Shown here: one piece after another, positions 22,782 through 33,071 of the stretch
Numbering within the stretch: position 1 is the first letter of the stretch
Layout of the letters: every line of letters starts with the position of its first letter
Assembly (NCBI GenBank): GCA_025174535.1
Contig: JALBUN010000020.1
Location: 124,001 to 188,000, forward strand
DNA from: Cantharellus purpuraceus
Taxonomy: Eukaryota; Basidiomycota; Agaricomycetes; Cantharellales; Hydnaceae
DNA length: 64,000 bases
Reading direction: 5' to 3'
Program-made: the position numbers and the translations under genes
Notes under the pieces: generated by a model
What the model saw: the letters and a program-made list of their open reading frames with translations, nothing else
Database searches by the model: none
What the model was told of the DNA's origin: nothing

Positions 22782-24216
22782 TGTATGGGAACCACCTTTT
22801 CCCTATCAAATTCCATTTATGCAGCACCAATGTGCTATTCTTTGCTTTTCCATTCCTAAATATCCGCATATATTTGATGCTTGTACCTGGAATGGACTTA
22901 TTCAAATATTCTCTATTTTTCCATATTTTTTCGGGAATATTCCATGCAGAACTCAGCTCAGAATCATTTATTTCTGCTGTGCTACAGTTGTGGACCCATA
23001 GGCGCCCACAAACCTTCGCACAGCCGGCTCTCCCCTTTTGGACCAGGCATTTGGCCTCAATTCAAGCTCAGATGTCTCTGATCAATAAATATTCTGTAAC
23101 TTAACAACCACAGCCTCTCAGGGCACTATTTTCCGTGGAGATCATCACATGACATGTGGCTATCCATGGCTGTCCAAACCAGTGCAGAAAACAGGGTGGA
23201 CACCCTTCTTTTTGCCTGATCAGTGCCTAGCTCAGGGATCAGATCAGCTGATGGGTGATCAAATCAGGTGATTGCCTTGGAATATTCTACCCCTTTCCAT
23301 AACATTCTAGCTGTTTCCTTCTATTATTAGATAGAACTTTCCAGAACCATTATTCAGCTCCTGATCAGTGTTAGTGCTGTGATCAGATCCTGTGATTGGC
23401 TTGGAATATTCTACCCCTTTCTTCCACCTTCCACAACCTTCCAGTAGTTTCCATCTATTAATAGGTAGAATATTCCAGAAGCATTAGTCAGCCCCTGTAA
23501 ATACAATATATAAGGAGGCCATTCTGCCTCTGAAAGAATAACATATCATCATATTCTACCCATCTTCTGCACACCAGTGTGACTAGAGTGACATACAGTG
23601 TCATCCTCTATCTCAGTAACTGTTGATTACCAGTTCAAGGATCTTTTACAGTTGTGTAACTGTACTTGATTGCACTTGAAGTAGTGATGATATTCCTGCT
23701 TTGGGCGTGAGTGTAGTATCTGCCTCACGTGACTACGAATCTACAGGGTGAGATTGTCTGTCGATAGTCCTGCCATTAGTGCTCTTGTTTAAGTAACTAG
23801 TGTGTACTGCCTTTGCAGAGCATTAGAAGCTTGAACTTGTGTGAAGCAGTTGCTAGACTACTTCACACATCGCTGTTACCCGCTTCTGAGTGCCACTGGT
23901 TGGACGGTTGGATTCATCCACCTACTTCCTTTAGCCTCTAAGTGCATTCCCTTCTTTTTGGAATATCTGGACCCCTAAGCGTCCGTGAACTCTAGACTCT
24001 GGAAGTCTTATTCATTTCTTGCTGCTAAGAAACGTATTACCTTTCTGCGTATAGTCTGCATTGACCAATACAAAGGATTGTAACCAAAGTACAAACGTTA
24101 AATCGTTTCTGGAGTTGTGCTGCAGCAGGGTTTGATATTCTTCTCAGCTGTTCATTCACGGAATTGTGGTGATTTAGAGTTTGCCCTAACACCATAATTT
24201 TGCGGGTTCCAAAACA
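22782..24216 (+). repeat. 5' LTR of the young Ty3 element (1435 bp)
   Basis: TG...CA ends and a TATA-like ATATATAAGG at about 23507-23516, followed by the CTGCCTCTGAAAGAATAAC region where transcription probably begins. Short frames within it are not genes. Confidence 0.95.
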
Positions 24217-24236
24217 TTTGGTGGACACTCTGGGAA
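24217..24236 (+). other. candidate primer binding site
   Basis: TTTGGTGGACACTCTGGG directly follows the 5' LTR. Two bases in it contains TGG, as expected for pairing with a tRNA 3' CCA end. I did not identify the tRNA. Confidence 0.45.
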
Positions 24237-24514
24237 TTGCTTAAGCAGTGTCTAGAGTGTAGATTCTAAGCACCATTGCAGATATAACCCGACCTTCTAT
24301 CACTAAGTCTTTACTCAATATAGTTTCTCGTAATCTGGAACAAACCGATTTGGAATTTCCAGAAGACAAGTTCTATAGTCACACTCGTCTGCCCTCCTCC
24401 TCTAATCCTAACTCTCCTCTTTATCTAAACCCTTATCCAACACCAACTCATATACAAACTCGTTTCGAATCATATCGACCTCGTGACAAGTTGACCTCAT
24501 TCAAGCTGAGCAAC

Positions 24515-27500
24515 ATGTCTACTTCAACAATTCGACAACAACAACAACTCGAGGACAACCCGTCTACTCCTTTGGCTGCTCAACCAGAGCGACCTATTGC
24601 CCCTATCACTCCTGGCTTCTTGCACACTAGATCCCCACTCACTCCTGTGAATGATCTTGACCAGACATTTACTACGGATGAAGAGATTAGTGCTGCTGAT
24701 GCCTCTTTTGCTGTGGAAGTTGATCAGACTAACCATGCACTTACCAATTGGACTTTTGATGGACCCCTGATCACAGGACCATTACAAAATGTCTTCGTAG
24801 TGCCTGGTAAGCCTTTGAAAAGCTTCAGTGCAGCAAGAGTACGGAGAGAGGTCAGACTTGATCCCCTACTCTCTTCCAGAAGAGATTCACTCCTTAGCAT
24901 TGCAGAGATGAGCTTTAATCGTGCAGAAGCACCAGGTACTAGAGCTCTGAATCGCCTTGCTACTGGACTCTTCAGGAAAGAATTAGCGTTACTCAATGTG
25001 GTACTGCTCGGACATCCTGGACGAGTTAGTCAGCATGGTAGTACGGGGTATTATCTTGATCCATGGAAGTATAAGCAACTGTTAGACACTCTTAATCATA
25101 TTGCAAATGAGAGAGAAAGTGTTCTGCAGCAGATGAAACTTCCTCCTCCTACTGTCCCTACATTGCCTTCTGAATGGCCTAGTGACTCCCTTTGGAGTTC
25201 CAAAGACCTGGAAGTGCTTTGTGTTACACTACGTGAAGATGTAGAAAACTTTTTGGCATTTTATTGGGATGCTGTATCCAAGTACAAGGGTTCTTGGAAA
25301 CCAGTAAAGGATGACTTTCTGTCTCCTGCTCTCCCAGACATTTCTGAGATGTCTTCTGACATTAATGGTTTCAAAATTCGCTTCGCTGCTGCCCAAGCTG
25401 CTTTGCAGAGAAAGGTTGCTGCGGATACTAGTTTTTATGAAGCTAAAGTCATTAATGCATCGGTGAATCCTGTCCTTGGACATGATCTTCCCACTCTTGC
25501 AGCTATGCCTGTCAGGGATGCTCAGCAGTCAACTGTTGCCTATACTGTTAAGGAAGCTCCTTTGATTTCCAGATTGGATCAAGGAGAAAAATTTCCAGTT
25601 GATCATGAACGGATTAGACAGAGACAGTCTGCGGTTTACAACCGTGGTCCCAGACCCTCTACTCTTTTCAATTCTCCTTACCATCAGGATCCTAGTAAAC
25701 TTACGGGATCTGCAGGTTTGGAAGAAATGTTCTATACTCCTCCTCAAGTTCAGAGCAGGGGTACTTTAGGCATTCCAGAATCCATTAGGGTTCCTCACGG
25801 AACTTATGGAGCTTCTGGAGGAGGTGCTCCACCTCCTGGAGGAGAACCTCCTGATGATGACGGATCATCTGGTCCCCCTCATACACCTAATCCATTTTTG
25901 CCTAGACCATCATTGCCACATAGAAGTGGAAGGAGTAATCCTCCCCCTCTGGGTAGGCATGGAGGCTCAGGTCCTCCTGATGGAGGTGATGGTGGAGGTT
26001 ACGGTCATAGTCCAGACTGGGGGGATCTTGATCAGAGAAATCCTAATCTCGGATTAGACGCTCCAGTGACTCAGAGCAAGCTGGAAGCTTACTTTGATAA
26101 CAAGTTGCGTCAGGACTTAGTCCCTGAGTGGGATGGAAACCCTGACAGTTTGGCTCAATGGATATTGAAAGTAAATCATTTGGCTCAGCGATCTCCTATG
26201 GTCTTCAAGCAATTGGGACAAATTATCCCTTTGAGGTTGCGTAAAGGAGCTGAGAGATGGTTTTTCTCCTTACCATTGTCATATCGCCAAGAAGCAACTG
26301 AGGACTGGAAGTCCATCAGAGAAGTCATTGGTTCATACTATATGAACAGAGCCTGGTTGGATAGGCAGAAAGCTAGAGCAACTCGTGCTACTTTCAGAGA
26401 GCCTGGCTTTACTAATGAGACTCCTAGTGAGTATTACGTTAGAAAGTCAGAGCTATTGAGACTGGTCAGCAAGCTGTCAGACTCAGAGCTTATATTGGAA
26501 ATCATGAATGGTGCTCCACCATATTGGCACACAGTCATTGATGCTCACAGGTGTTCATCTGCAGTGGAATTCCAAACTGCTATCAAGTATCACGAGGAAT
26601 CATTGTCACATGCTCCTTTCTCTTCAGGAGACAACCTGGAAAGACGTATTAGAAATTTGGAAAATTCTTTGCATCAAACCAAACCTAGGTTTGACTCGAA
26701 CAGATCTTTTAGAGATGCTAGAGCTCATCTGGTTGGATGGTCATCCAAATTGAATCCTCCAAAATTCCCTCGGGATGATTCTAATGTGTCTAAAAATTCC
26801 ACACCTGAATCCAAAGGAGCTAGACCTTGCAGGCATTGTGGCAGTAACAAGCATTGGGATAATGAGTGCAAACATGCCAGTTCAGCATCTCGCTCTGCCC
26901 ATACACGTTACACGGTTTCTAATGAAGAAGCTAATGCAGACCTTGCCTATGAGGATATGTACCTTGAATCACTTCATGAATCAGAAGTGGATTTAAGTTC
27001 AGACAATGCTCATGTTAATAATGTTGCAACTGAGAATATCCCTGAAGAACCTTCATCGGATCAACAGGAATCTGCTCAGGATACAGAGGCACATTGTCAA
27101 CTTGCTAAACCAGCCATGAGCTTGCTGGAAAGTATGTCCCGACTGGGGGGATCCATACCTAATAGAGAAAAATCTTCTGAGCCTTTGTCTCTGGAAAACT
27201 CTTTTTCTGAGACATTCACTCCTAAATCTCGTCAAGAGAGGAGAAGGTTAATGAAAGATTCCAAACATGTAGCTGCTTTCCTAAGGAATTCTAAGCTTAC
27301 TAGTTGGGCTCCTAACTCCTTGATTAAACTCAAGCGTTTCATGTCCAGACCAGCAGGCTGTGCCTTCCTTGGATCTTCTGCAACCACTACTAATGTTTGG
27401 CTGGGAGAATATGGAAAGAATCAAACTACCCTTGTAGCTGATTCTGGTTCAGACATAACCCTTATCTCTCAGAAAGCTCTTTGCTCTATGGAGAATCCTC

Positions 27501-30500
27501 CTAAGATCAAAACAGGTCAGAAAATTAACTTGATACAAGTTACTGGCACATCCAAAATTTCTGGATACGTTACGGTGCCCATTTACTTTGACTCTGACTC
27601 TGGACCAGTTCAGATTGAAGTTGAAGCTTATGTGGTCAAAGGCATGACTACCCCTGTCATTCTTGGGAATGATTTTGCTGATCAGTACTCTATCTCACTT
27701 ATAAGAGAAGGCTCAGATAGCTATCTTATGTTTGGTAATACTGGACGGAAAGCCAAGATTGAGAACTCAGTGAGCTCACCCTTATTGGATGAGAATGGTC
27801 ACACCTTTAAAATAAGAGCCCTTCCTGACCTTGCATCTCTAACTGCAAAGTTCAAGGCTCATAGACGTATTAAGAAATCTCGGAAACGGATTAGAGCACG
27901 CATTTCGGATTCAAGTGTTAGGGCCTTACATCCCGTCACAATTCCTCCTGAAACTGCTTCTCTAATTCCTGCTTCTATCTATTTCCCTGGGAATAGTAAT
28001 GAAGTTTATGTGGAAAAAGTGCTTCACTCCAATCATGGGCCTGAAGATTTCTATGGCATCTCAGATGCAATTGTATCTTGGAATAACCCGTGCCTACATG
28101 TTAGCAATTTTTCATCACAACCAGTTACTATACATCAAGGACAACTTCTGGGTCATGCTAGAAATCCTTCCAATTGGCTGGATCGGACTTCTAATTTGAA
28201 CCAGACTCAATTAGAGACTTGTCTCTCTCACGCCAGACTCATAAAAGCTCTTGCTCAACAGAACTTTGAGACTGGTGCGGTACCTACTGTTGCCTCTCTT
28301 GAATCAGATGGAGAGGTGGTACAAGGAGGACCTAAGGCTCAGGAAATTCCCCCTGAGGATGTTCCTGAAAACCAACTGTTGGATGAAATTGACTTCTCAC
28401 CAGAGCTCAATGATGCCAATAGGAAGGCTCTCCAAGATACAGTTCTGGCACATAAAGACGCATTTGGTCTTGATGGCAGACTTGGCAATTATGATGCAAA
28501 AGTTGAAATCAATCTCAGGCCTGAGGCCAAAGAAATTTCACTACCTCCTTATAATGCCTCACCTGCCAAAAGGGAAGTCATTGACAAGCAAATGGATGCT
28601 TGGCTCAGTCTTGGAGTCATTGAACCATCCAAAAGTCCTTGGGGTTTTCCAGCACTTATAGCCTATCGTAATGGGAAACCAAGAATGTGTATAGACTATA
28701 GGAAACTCAATGAGATTGCTGTCCCGGATGAATTTCCCTTGCCAAGACAAGATTCCATTTTGCAGGCACTCACTGGATCTCGTTGGTTATCCACCTTGGA
28801 TGCATTAGCGGGTTTCACACAGCTGCAAATGTCGGACAGTGCCAAAGAAAAAACTGCATTCAGAACTCATAGAGGACTGTATCAGTTCAAACGGATGCCC
28901 TTTGGGTATCGGAATGGACCTGCAGTCTTTCAAAGAGTGATGCAAGGTGTCCTAGCACCTTTTCTATGGGTGTTTGCCCTGGTCTATATTGATGATATTG
29001 TCATATATTCCAAGACATTCAAAGAACACTTGGATCATCTAGACAAAGTGTTCGGAGCTATAGAAAAGTCTGGAATCACCTTATCTCCTGCTAAGTGCCA
29101 TTTGGCCTACCAGTCATTGCTACTGTTAGGACAAAAGGTATCACGGTTAGGTCTATCAACTCACAAGGAGAAGATAGATGCTATACTGGAATTGGCAGAA
29201 CCAAAGAATGTGCATGACCTACAAATCTTCCTCGGAATGGTGGTATACTTCTCCTCATATATACCATTCTATGCATGGATTGTAGCTCCCTTGTTTGAAT
29301 TGCTCAAAAAGAATTCAACTTGGGAATGGGGCAATACTCAACAAGAAGCCTTTGATTTGGCTAAAAATGCCCTTGTCAGTGCGCCAGTCAGAGCGTATGC
29401 CATTCCTGGTCTCGGATATAGAGTCTACTCTGATGCATGTGATGTCGGAATCGCTGCTATACTTCAGCAGATTCAACCTCTCAAAATCAGAGATCTCAAA
29501 GGTACCAAAGGGTATGAGAAACTCAAATCAGCTTATGACAAAGGATTACCTGTACCACAATTGGTGATTCCTGTGTTAAAAGATGAAACTCTCCCTAAGC
29601 CAGGTACTTGGGATAAAGACTTTGAAAACACTACGGTTTCAGTAGAACGAGTCATTGCTTACTGGTCTCGCACCTTGAAACCAGCTGAAAGGAAATACTC
29701 TCCTACAGAAAGGGAGGCGCTTGCATTACGAGACGGTCTTATCAAATTTCAACCCTACATTGAAGGGGAGAAAGTAGTAGCCATCACAGACCATGCAGCC
29801 CTCATCTGGAGTCGGACCTACCAAAATGTTAATCGGCGGTTATTAACTTGGGGAACTGTATTTGCTGCATACCCTGAATTAAAAATCGTACACCGAGCAG
29901 GACGGGTTCACTCTAATGTAGATCCTATTTCCAGACTCAGAAGGAATGTTCCATATCAAGATGGGCCTTCTTCTGATGACTCCATTCCTACTATCCTGGA
30001 CTCGGAACAGGATCCACTTGTGGATTTTTATTCTGATATCTCTCCTCACTTTGAAGCCAGAACTTTAATGTTAATGGCTGCATATGAAGAAGAGAACCAG
30101 AGAATTCCACTGAACGTGCATGCTTCTTCCATCCAAGTCAATACCAGCCTGGAAGAAGATTTCACCATTCCATACGTGACAGCCAAAGGCTATAATCTAG
30201 TCTCTAGCCTTGCTCAGGAAGAGATTCAGAAAATAGTTGATGCGTATGCCAAAGATCCTTACTTCAAAAGGGTCAGATCTGAATTACGACAGGAGTCTAA
30301 TTTGATCAGTCCGAAGCATCCACTCTTTTTTGAAAATGAGGATGGATTGCTTTACTTTGAAGATTGGAATGGCAATTACAGGCTATGTGTACCCAAGGCT
30401 GAGCAATCTAATCTTCTAAGTGAAATTCATGATGAAATCACTGAAGGAGCTCATGTGGGTTATCATAAAACATACAACAAACTGGCTTCTACCTTCTATT

Positions 30501-31813
30501 GGCCTAGAATGAGTAGAGATGTCAAGAAGTTTGTTGTAAGCTGTGATATTTGCCAGAAAGCCAAACCAAGGCGACACGCACCTATTGGACTGTTGCAGCC
30601 CATACCTATTCCAGAAAATCCTTTTGAAGTTATCACCATGGACTTCATTATGGAATTACCCGAGAGCAATGGGTACGATTCCATCCTGGTGATAGTGGAT
30701 AAACTTACAAAGTTTGGCATCTTTGTCCCTACTCAAAGCACTATTAATGAGGAGGGAACTGCTCGGATACTGTTTGAACATGTGCTATCCAAATATGGAA
30801 TTCCCAAACAAATTATATCCGACAGAGATCCCAGATGGACCAGCACCTTCTGGAAAGAGATATGCAAGCAAATAAATACTAGAAGAGCTCTAACTACAGC
30901 CTATCACCCTCAAGCAGATGGTCAAACTGAGGTGTTGAACCAGACGCTTGAAACCGCGCTACGTTCTTATGTAAGCCCGACGCGCGACAACTGGGCGGCT
31001 CTCCTCTCTCCATTTGCTCTATCCTACAATAACCTCCCACACTCCGCGACTGGATTCGCGCCGGCATTTCTACTGTATGGCTACCATCCACGCACTCCAT
31101 CTTCCTACATTCATTCATCTACTCACGGCGTTCACCGGCCTTCCAGCCCGCCGGCCCCGCGACCAGTTGGATCGGTCGATCGCGTTGATTTAATCAAGTC
31201 CCCTGCCAATGAAGTTGAAAGTACGAAAGCTATGGACTTCCTAAGTGAATTAGCTACTTACCGATCTCAGGCTAGAGAAGCCCTGCAATTTGCGCAGGTT
31301 GCTCAGCAAAAGAATTTCAACACCGGTCGTCTGGCTCAAGAATTCGACGTTGGCGATCGCGTTCTCATCAATCCCCATTCCCTCAGTCTATTGCATGCTC
31401 AGAAAGGCCTAGGTAAGAAGCTCCAAATGAAATACGATGGCCCCTTTGATATCATACAAAAATTAGGGCCGGCTACCTATCACCTTCACATGCCTGCGTC
31501 ATACGGGCTCCACCCTGTCCTTAACATCGCTCACCTCGAGCTCTACTCCTCCTCACCCCCTTCCTTCGGTTCACGACCTCTCAGATCTCTTGAACGCGCT
31601 GATTTCACGCAACTCCCAGAATTCGAGGTCGAGTCCATCATCGGTGAACGATGGCGAAAGGCCCGTAATGGCCGGCGTGTCCAGGAGCTCCTCACGCGTT
31701 TCATCGGATACGACTCATCATATGACGAGTGGCTCCCGCGAAAGAACCTTCGCAACGCTCCCGACCTCCTTCGCGATTGGGATCGACGCGATCGGGGTAT
31801 CTCTCGCCACTAG
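24515..31813 (+). CDS. Gag-Pol polyprotein of the young Ty3 element, about 2432 aa
   Basis: A single frame encodes everything the element needs for retrotransposition. In order: Gag with a Pro/Gly-rich linker (about 25800-26040) and a capsid-like region (QWILKVNHLAQRSPMVFKQL, 26157 on); a CCHC knuckle CRHCGSNKHWDNEC (26827-26868); an aspartic protease with DSGSD (about 27437); reverse transcriptase with YIDD at 28985-28996; RNase H (VYSDACDVGIAAI, about 29424); integrase with its HHCC finger (about 30430-30560) and DDE core (TMDF, ISDRD, GQTE); and a C-terminal chromodomain-like stretch (EFEVESIIGERW...GYDSSYDEWLPRKNL, 31621-31755). The first ATG is at 24515, although the frame is open from about 24350. 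There is no internal stop or frameshift, so it is probably active or recently so. No programmed frameshift between gag and pol is needed. Confidence 0.96.
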   Translation: MSTSTIRQQQQLEDNPSTPLAAQPERPIAPITPGFLHTRSPLTPVNDLDQTFTTDEEISAADASFAVEVDQTNHALTNWTFDGPLITGPLQNVFVVPGKPLKSFSAARVRREVRLDPLLSSRRDSLLSIAEMSFNRAEAPGTRALNRLATGLFRKELALLNVVLLGHPGRVSQHGSTGYYLDPWKYKQLLDTLNHIANERESVLQQMKLPPPTVPTLPSEWPSDSLWSSKDLEVLCVTLREDVENFLAFYWDAVSKYKGSWKPVKDDFLSPALPDISEMSSDINGFKIRFAAAQAALQRKVAADTSFYEAKVINASVNPVLGHDLPTLAAMPVRDAQQSTVAYTVKEAPLISRLDQGEKFPVDHERIRQRQSAVYNRGPRPSTLFNSPYHQDPSKLTGSAGLEEMFYTPPQVQSRGTLGIPESIRVPHGTYGASGGGAPPPGGEPPDDDGSSGPPHTPNPFLPRPSLPHRSGRSNPPPLGRHGGSGPPDGGDGGGYGHSPDWGDLDQRNPNLGLDAPVTQSKLEAYFDNKLRQDLVPEWDGNPDSLAQWILKVNHLAQRSPMVFKQLGQIIPLRLRKGAERWFFSLPLSYRQEATEDWKSIREVIGSYYMNRAWLDRQKARATRATFREPGFTNETPSEYYVRKSELLRLVSKLSDSELILEIMNGAPPYWHTVIDAHRCSSAVEFQTAIKYHEESLSHAPFSSGDNLERRIRNLENSLHQTKPRFDSNRSFRDARAHLVGWSSKLNPPKFPRDDSNVSKNSTPESKGARPCRHCGSNKHWDNECKHASSASRSAHTRYTVSNEEANADLAYEDMYLESLHESEVDLSSDNAHVNNVATENIPEEPSSDQQESAQDTEAHCQLAKPAMSLLESMSRLGGSIPNREKSSEPLSLENSFSETFTPKSRQERRRLMKDSKHVAAFLRNSKLTSWAPNSLIKLKRFMSRPAGCAFLGSSATTTNVWLGEYGKNQTTLVADSGSDITLISQKALCSMENPPKIKTGQKINLIQVTGTSKISGYVTVPIYFDSDSGPVQIEVEAYVVKGMTTPVILGNDFADQYSISLIREGSDSYLMFGNTGRKAKIENSVSSPLLDENGHTFKIRALPDLASLTAKFKAHRRIKKSRKRIRARISDSSVRALHPVTIPPETASLIPASIYFPGNSNEVYVEKVLHSNHGPEDFYGISDAIVSWNNPCLHVSNFSSQPVTIHQGQLLGHARNPSNWLDRTSNLNQTQLETCLSHARLIKALAQQNFETGAVPTVASLESDGEVVQGGPKAQEIPPEDVPENQLLDEIDFSPELNDANRKALQDTVLAHKDAFGLDGRLGNYDAKVEINLRPEAKEISLPPYNASPAKREVIDKQMDAWLSLGVIEPSKSPWGFPALIAYRNGKPRMCIDYRKLNEIAVPDEFPLPRQDSILQALTGSRWLSTLDALAGFTQLQMSDSAKEKTAFRTHRGLYQFKRMPFGYRNGPAVFQRVMQGVLAPFLWVFALVYIDDIVIYSKTFKEHLDHLDKVFGAIEKSGITLSPAKCHLAYQSLLLLGQKVSRLGLSTHKEKIDAILELAEPKNVHDLQIFLGMVVYFSSYIPFYAWIVAPLFELLKKNSTWEWGNTQQEAFDLAKNALVSAPVRAYAIPGLGYRVYSDACDVGIAAILQQIQPLKIRDLKGTKGYEKLKSAYDKGLPVPQLVIPVLKDETLPKPGTWDKDFENTTVSVERVIAYWSRTLKPAERKYSPTEREALALRDGLIKFQPYIEGEKVVAITDHAALIWSRTYQNVNRRLLTWGTVFAAYPELKIVHRAGRVHSNVDPISRLRRNVPYQDGPSSDDSIPTILDSEQDPLVDFYSDISPHFEARTLMLMAAYEEENQRIPLNVHASSIQVNTSLEEDFTIPYVTAKGYNLVSSLAQEEIQKIVDAYAKDPYFKRVRSELRQESNLISPKHPLFFENEDGLLYFEDWNGNYRLCVPKAEQSNLLSEIHDEITEGAHVGYHKTYNKLASTFYWPRMSRDVKKFVVSCDICQKAKPRRHAPIGLLQPIPIPENPFEVITMDFIMELPESNGYDSILVIVDKLTKFGIFVPTQSTINEEGTARILFEHVLSKYGIPKQIISDRDPRWTSTFWKEICKQINTRRALTTAYHPQADGQTEVLNQTLETALRSYVSPTRDNWAALLSPFALSYNNLPHSATGFAPAFLLYGYHPRTPSSYIHSSTHGVHRPSSPPAPRPVGSVDRVDLIKSPANEVESTKAMDFLSELATYRSQAREALQFAQVAQQKNFNTGRLAQEFDVGDRVLINPHSLSLLHAQKGLGKKLQMKYDGPFDIIQKLGPATYHLHMPASYGLHPVLNIAHLELYSSSPPSFGSRPLRSLERADFTQLPEFEVESIIGERWRKARNGRRVQELLTRFIGYDSSYDEWLPRKNLRNAPDLLRDWDRRDRGISRH

Positions 31814-32010
31814 GGCTTCCTCTATCTATGACTCTCTTATCTCGGCCTTCTACCCTATTCCTTCACCTTCCTAGCTATTCCAAATCCTTTCTCTACTGTT
31901 CTATAAACCCAATATCATGATGTCTTCATTTTACTCAATCCCAACCGCATCTAACTTTTGAAAAACCTCAGCAAATCTTTAGTCTTTCCACCTATCTACT
32001 TCTTTCCACT

Positions 32011-33039
32011 ATGGCTAACTACCCTGATGTGTCTGTCATTGACTTCGTGGTTCATAAAGAAAACGATACATATATACAAGGTGGAGTTCCTGTACCTAAC
32101 TACGGACTCCAATTCACTTCCAACTTCGACTTCTACCAACCCAATCGTTTTGACTTCATCTATCTTGAAGCACCAGCAAGTGAGTATGCCATACTACGCA
32201 ATGACCTTGCCAGCAGCTTCTGGGAGACATTGAAGATGAAAACTCGATACATTCTCGCAGCCGCTCACGGATGGGACGGCGAGTCAGCCCTTGAACCTCT
32301 CCCTTCTGAGATTCCTCTTGGAAAGCTCCAGGAGATAGATATGATTCCCCCTCCTTTTCCAGCTCGTAACCAACTCTCATTCAACTTCTTCCTCCTCCCA
32401 GAGAAACCCTCTGTCATACGTGAATGGATCCGTGCTTGGCAGAATCAGTCTCGCCAGCTCTCTGCTTGGATCTGCAAATCCAAAATCAATAGTGCACGCA
32501 TCCCAGGATGCTCCTGGAGGTGGCCAACTTCACCACTCTACTCCCATCCTTTGGATGACGTGTCAGAATTTGATGACGGAATCTCCCAAGCCACTGAGGT
32601 GAACTCCACTATATCCGAGTCCTCTCTCCCCTCTCTCCCAGTCGTTCATGCTTTCAGAGCCCATGCTGAACCTGATGGTCTCAAAAGACCCCGCGGGTCG
32701 TCCCCTTTCGAGGCCAATCGTGATGGTGACGATGCCAACAAGAAACAACTTGTGTTGTGGCAACCTTCAGCAACCCAACTTCGAGAGATGTACCTTTCCC
32801 TTTCACGTGGATATGTTAGCTCGTACTCTGCTCCCACATCTTCTATCACCACTCCTCCCAACTCACCAGCTCCTCCTCCCTATCACAAAAACTCAACTCA
32901 CTCCTATGATCCTCGAGTTCCTAAACCTATATTGACTCGTCGGACTCGACTCACGACTCGTGTGTTCAAAAATCCTTATGCCACGGGTAACTCTGGAGGA
33001 TATGAGAGGACGGAAGTGAGGAAAGATGTGCGTGACTAG
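32011..33039 (+). CDS. accessory ORF between pol and 3' LTR, 342 aa
   Basis: An intact ATG-started frame begins 198 bases after the pol stop and ends 33 bases before the LTR, in the position an env gene takes in errantiviruses. It has no signal peptide or membrane segment, so it is not an envelope protein. The N-terminal 140 residues look folded (DFIYLEAPASEYAILRNDLA, ILAAAHGWDGESAL, LSFNFFLLPEKPSVIREWIR), and the rest is Ser/Pro-rich and basic with TRRTRLTTRVFKNPY near the end. I do not recognise it. Being intact inside an element with near-identical LTRs, it has probably been kept by selection on the element. Confidence 0.8.
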   Translation: MANYPDVSVIDFVVHKENDTYIQGGVPVPNYGLQFTSNFDFYQPNRFDFIYLEAPASEYAILRNDLASSFWETLKMKTRYILAAAHGWDGESALEPLPSEIPLGKLQEIDMIPPPFPARNQLSFNFFLLPEKPSVIREWIRAWQNQSRQLSAWICKSKINSARIPGCSWRWPTSPLYSHPLDDVSEFDDGISQATEVNSTISESSLPSLPVVHAFRAHAEPDGLKRPRGSSPFEANRDGDDANKKQLVLWQPSATQLREMYLSLSRGYVSSYSAPTSSITTPPNSPAPPPYHKNSTHSYDPRVPKPILTRRTRLTTRVFKNPYATGNSGGYERTEVRKDVRD

Positions 33040-33058
33040 GTCAGGGAAAGAATATTTG

Positions 33059-33071
33059 AAGGGGGGATGAA
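33059..33071 (+). promoter_or_regulatory. polypurine tract
   Basis: AAGGGGGGATGAA abuts the 3' LTR at 33072, the standard place for plus-strand priming. Confidence 0.8.

Noticed and set aside
22721..23104. Open frames inside the Ty3 LTRs (also 33067-33394)
   Set aside because: They appear identically in both LTRs, overlap in three frames and lack any domain; LTR regulatory sequence explains them.
24350..24514. Non-ATG start of the Ty3 polyprotein at 24350
   Set aside because: The codon is TTG. The frame is open there, but the first ATG at 24515 is the safer start; upstream residues could be translated only with a non-ATG start.
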